The notes below the pieces were generated by a model. It was not told the DNA's origin, searched no databases, and saw only the letters and a program-made list of their open reading frames with translations. This document shows positions 3,007 to 5,219 of a stretch of DNA of 5,219 nucleotides, piece by piece (position 1 is the stretch's first letter; each line of letters begins with the position of its first letter). Source of the DNA: Chloroflexota bacterium (GTDB lineage: Bacteria; Chloroflexota; Ktedonobacteria; Ktedonobacterales; Ktedonobacteraceae); assembly GCA_005879655.1 (NCBI GenBank), contig VBJK01000190.1, positions 1-5,219 of the forward strand. The letters run 5' to 3'. A program made the position numbers and the translations under genes.

Positions 3007-5219
3007 ATGACCAGTAAGAATAGTAAAATAACTTATCACCAGCAAGTGAGCTACTGCGGGAAACCCCGCTGTCGTAAATGCCGTGAAGGGACGGGCCATG
3101 GTCCCTACTGGTATGCGTATAAGACAGTCGATGGGCGCACGACACGCTCCTACGTTGGAAAGAACTTGCCAGCAGACGCGCTACTGACGATGGAAGGTGC
3201 TCAGCCTGTGCCCCAGTCTCCCGTGGTGAGCGAACAGGAACAGGCGACAATCCGTATTTACGCGTTAGGACAGTTCCGTCTAGAGCGTCGTGCTGGACAC
3301 GGAGCCACCGATTGGCAGACAGTCACCGATGCGGCATGGCAGCATCAACGGGTACGTGCGCTACTGAGCTGTCTAGTCAGCTACAGTGGCAGTGGACCGC
3401 GTAAGTTGGGGCGCGAGCAGATTATGGATGCACTCTGGCCGGATCTGGATATAGATAATGCCGCCAGTCGTCTAGACCGTGCCGTCTATAGTCTGCGTCA
3501 GTTATTTGAACCAAATCGCACGCGTCCAGCTACGTCACCATTATTGTTGACGGAGCGTGAATTATTGATCCTTGCCGATCAATCCCAGGTCTGGATCGAT
3601 GCTGACGCCTTTGAACATCTCCTCTCGCGGGCGCGAGCCTGCAAGGATGCTGATCCAGGCGAAGCTGAACAATTACTGGAGGAGGCCGCGAAGCTCTATG
3701 CTGGCGATTTCTTGCCAGAAGAACACAAGCTAGAGTGGACGCTGACACGCCGCGAGTCACTTATGCGCAGTTGGATCGGAGCATTGCTCGATCTGTCCGA
3801 CCTGCGTGCTGCCCGCGAGGCGTTGAGCAGTGCCATCGATCCGTTAGATAAACTCTTAACGATCGATCCCACGAACGAAGCTGCGGTACAGCGCCTGATC
3901 CGTCTGCTCAAGCAGCTAGGACGCCGTGGTGAGGCATTGCGTGCTTACAAGCGGTTGAGCCAAGTATTACAACAGGAGTACCGCATAGCCCCCTTGCCCG
4001 AAACACGTGCTCTCTATGACGCCTTGCGTTCCGGTTCTGACGCAACGACACACATTGTGGAGGGGAGCATTGCGACGCCGCAACGCGGACGACGCGGTGA
4101 TGCTCCCCCTTCACTTCCAGCGATACAGATTGGTCGTAGCCATCAGAGTCCGCTGGTAGGACGAGAGGCCGAATTGCATCACCTCTACGAGATGCTCACG
4201 ACAACCGAGCAGAATGCACGTTTCAGACTGGCAGCGCAGAAGAAGACCGTTACATCAGCCTTTGACACCCAACGCCGCCCACAATGTATGCTGCTCATGG
4301 GAGAAGTCGGTATCGGCAAGACACGCCTAGCAGAAGAGGTGAGCCGCGAAGCCAAACGCCGCAAATGGGCCGTAGCCTGGAGCCGCGTCTATGCGCAGGA
4401 AGGGAGTATTCCATATCGCCTATGGACGGAGGTATTACGCAAGGCGATGGAGCAGGGTGCATGGCAACGCAATGAATTGACCCGTCGCCCCCTAGTCTTC
4501 CAGCCGCTTTGCTCCCTCCTCCCCGAATTACAGGAATTTCTTCCGGCTATCAACTTTCCATCGTCGCAATCGCCCCAACAGGAACAGCTGCGCTTATGGG
4601 AGGCTGCGCGTGAACTAATCTTGCTGATCAGCGAGAGCACATCACTATTGATCGCACTCGACGACCTACAATGGGCCGATAGCAGCAGCTGCGAACTACT
4701 GGCCTATCTCTCGCGCCGTATCTACGGGCACCCGATCATCATCGTCGGCACATGCCGCGACCACGAACTGCCCGATGGTCACGCCCTCAAGCCGCTACTC
4801 ACTGACCTGCTCCGAGAACGCGCCGTAGAGACCATCGCATTGCACTCGCTGAGTAACGAGCAGATCGGCACCCTTATCTCGCACTCGCTACACGTCCCGC
4901 AAGTCCCAGAGCCACTCGTCGAGCGCATCAGCACACGTGCCGCGGGCAACCCCTTCTTCGCCGAAGAACTTGCCCGCACCATCGGCATCCAGCTCAGCAC
5001 CCAAACACCCAACAGCACCAACGGCCATAGCACCAACGGTCACAGCACAACAAATGGCCACACTCCCACCACTACATCGAACGATACGAATGCAGTTGCC
5101 GAGAGTGTCCTGCCCGATACCATCTCTGCTGTACTTGACTTGCGCCTGGGCCGTCTCAGCCAGGCCTGTGCGCGCCTACTCACCAAAGCTGCCGTGCTCG
5201 GAGGTTCATTCGAGTTCAA
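3007..5219 (+). CDS. DUF6788-like / BTAD (SARP-type) / AAA ATPase regulator, 3' truncated
   Basis: The frame is open for 737 codons to the window edge. Residues 17-38 form a small Cys-rich module: C17, C22 and C25 in CGKPRCRKC, then HGPYWYAY, as in the DUF6788 family, probably zinc-binding. Residues 81-170 are an OmpR-like winged helix of the SARP type (IRIYALGQFRLE, then REQIMDALWPD, then AASRLDRAVYSLRQLFEP). Residues 195-343 are the helical BTAD repeat domain (LYAGDFLPE, then LEWTLTRRE). From 383 (LVGREAEL) an AAA_16/STAND-type ATPase follows, with Walker A GEVGIGKT (432-439), Walker B LLIALDDLQWAD (547-558), GTCRDHE (581-587) and AAGNPFFAEEL (645-655). Such proteins are ATP-switched transcription activators; a C-terminal TPR sensor region is expected beyond the window. 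The ATG at 3007 has AAGGAG 7 bases upstream. Third-position GC appears to rise along the gene. The ligand and target genes are unknown. Confidence 0.92.
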   Translation, partial: MTSKNSKITYHQQVSYCGKPRCRKCREGTGHGPYWYAYKTVDGRTTRSYVGKNLPADALLTMEGAQPVPQSPVVSEQEQATIRIYALGQFRLERRAGHGATDWQTVTDAAWQHQRVRALLSCLVSYSGSGPRKLGREQIMDALWPDLDIDNAASRLDRAVYSLRQLFEPNRTRPATSPLLLTERELLILADQSQVWIDADAFEHLLSRARACKDADPGEAEQLLEEAAKLYAGDFLPEEHKLEWTLTRRESLMRSWIGALLDLSDLRAAREALSSAIDPLDKLLTIDPTNEAAVQRLIRLLKQLGRRGEALRAYKRLSQVLQQEYRIAPLPETRALYDALRSGSDATTHIVEGSIATPQRGRRGDAPPSLPAIQIGRSHQSPLVGREAELHHLYEMLTTTEQNARFRLAAQKKTVTSAFDTQRRPQCMLLMGEVGIGKTRLAEEVSREAKRRKWAVAWSRVYAQEGSIPYRLWTEVLRKAMEQGAWQRNELTRRPLVFQPLCSLLPELQEFLPAINFPSSQSPQQEQLRLWEAARELILLISESTSLLIALDDLQWADSSSCELLAYLSRRIYGHPIIIVGTCRDHELPDGHALKPLLTDLLRERAVETIALHSLSNEQIGTLISHSLHVPQVPEPLVERISTRAAGNPFFAEELARTIGIQLSTQTPNSTNGHSTNGHSTTNGHTPTTTSNDTNAVAESVLPDTISAVLDLRLGRLSQACARLLTKAAVLGGSFEF
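5014..5061 (+). repeat. In-frame STNGH repeat inside the regulator gene
   Basis: Residues 670-685 read STNGH, STNGH, STTNGH, inside a Thr/Ser/Asn-rich stretch of about 30 residues (664-695). It falls between the AAGNPFFAEEL motif and the LPDTISAVLDLRL helix of the ATPase module, where this family usually has a variable loop. The underlying 15-base repeats (AGCACCAACGGCCAT and variants) could change copy number by slippage. The segment is probably a flexible linker. Confidence 0.8.

Noticed and set aside
2918..3250. Minus-strand open frame of 110 codons over the start of the regulator gene
   Set aside because: It is antisense to a strongly supported coding frame with a good ribosome site and known domains.
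3530..5036. Minus-strand open frames at 3530-3760, 3696-3911, 3908-4114, 4389-4640, 4779-5036 and a plus frame at 4284-4475
   Set aside because: All lie inside the continuous 737-codon regulator frame and show only Arg/Ser-rich low-complexity shadows.

Overview
The window most resembles a chromosomal segment of a Ktedonobacteria-type Chloroflexota. This is an inference. It rests on the architecture of the right-hand gene (a short Cys-rich HGPYWY domain fused to a BTAD/SARP regulator and an AAA ATPase), on roomy intergenic regions filled with palindromic repeats, and on moderate GC content. No rRNA or tRNA gene is visible, and nothing here fixes the species.

Layout. Positions 1-182 (+) hold the last 59 codons of a PP2C-type Ser/Thr protein phosphatase. 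The convergent gap that follows (183-562) starts with a palindromic repeat array at 177-431, whose first copy supplies the phosphatase stop codon. It also contains an intrinsic terminator for the opposing gene (441-475) and an extra stem-loop (494-518). Positions 563-1528 (-) encode a complete RpoD/SigA-family sigma factor of 321 aa. Upstream of it lie a candidate promoter, a 43-bp perfect inverted repeat (1636-1742) and a shrunken relative of the array repeat (1771-1793). About 610 bp without a gene (1743-2353) hold only short repeats and possible RNA structure. Positions 2354-2728 (+) encode a complete 124-aa SpoIIAA-like (STAS/SEC14-type) protein with its own promoter candidate and a strong hairpin terminator (2771-2819). 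Positions 3007-5219 (+) hold the first 737 codons of a large SARP/LAL-like regulator (DUF6788-like N-terminus, winged helix, BTAD, AAA ATPase) that runs off the right edge.

How it works together. Every gene looks separately transcribed: phosphatase and sigma factor converge, sigma factor and SpoIIAA-like gene diverge, and a strong terminator separates the SpoIIAA-like gene from the big regulator. The common theme is regulation (phosphatase, sigma factor, SpoIIAA-like protein, transcription activator), but the sequence does not show that they form one pathway. The strongest non-coding signals are the repeat array that has merged with the end of the phosphatase gene, the perfect 43-bp hairpin, and AATCTC(C/A) heptamers spaced 11 and 22 bp apart upstream of the SARP-like gene, a spacing that matches how known SARP proteins bind DNA.
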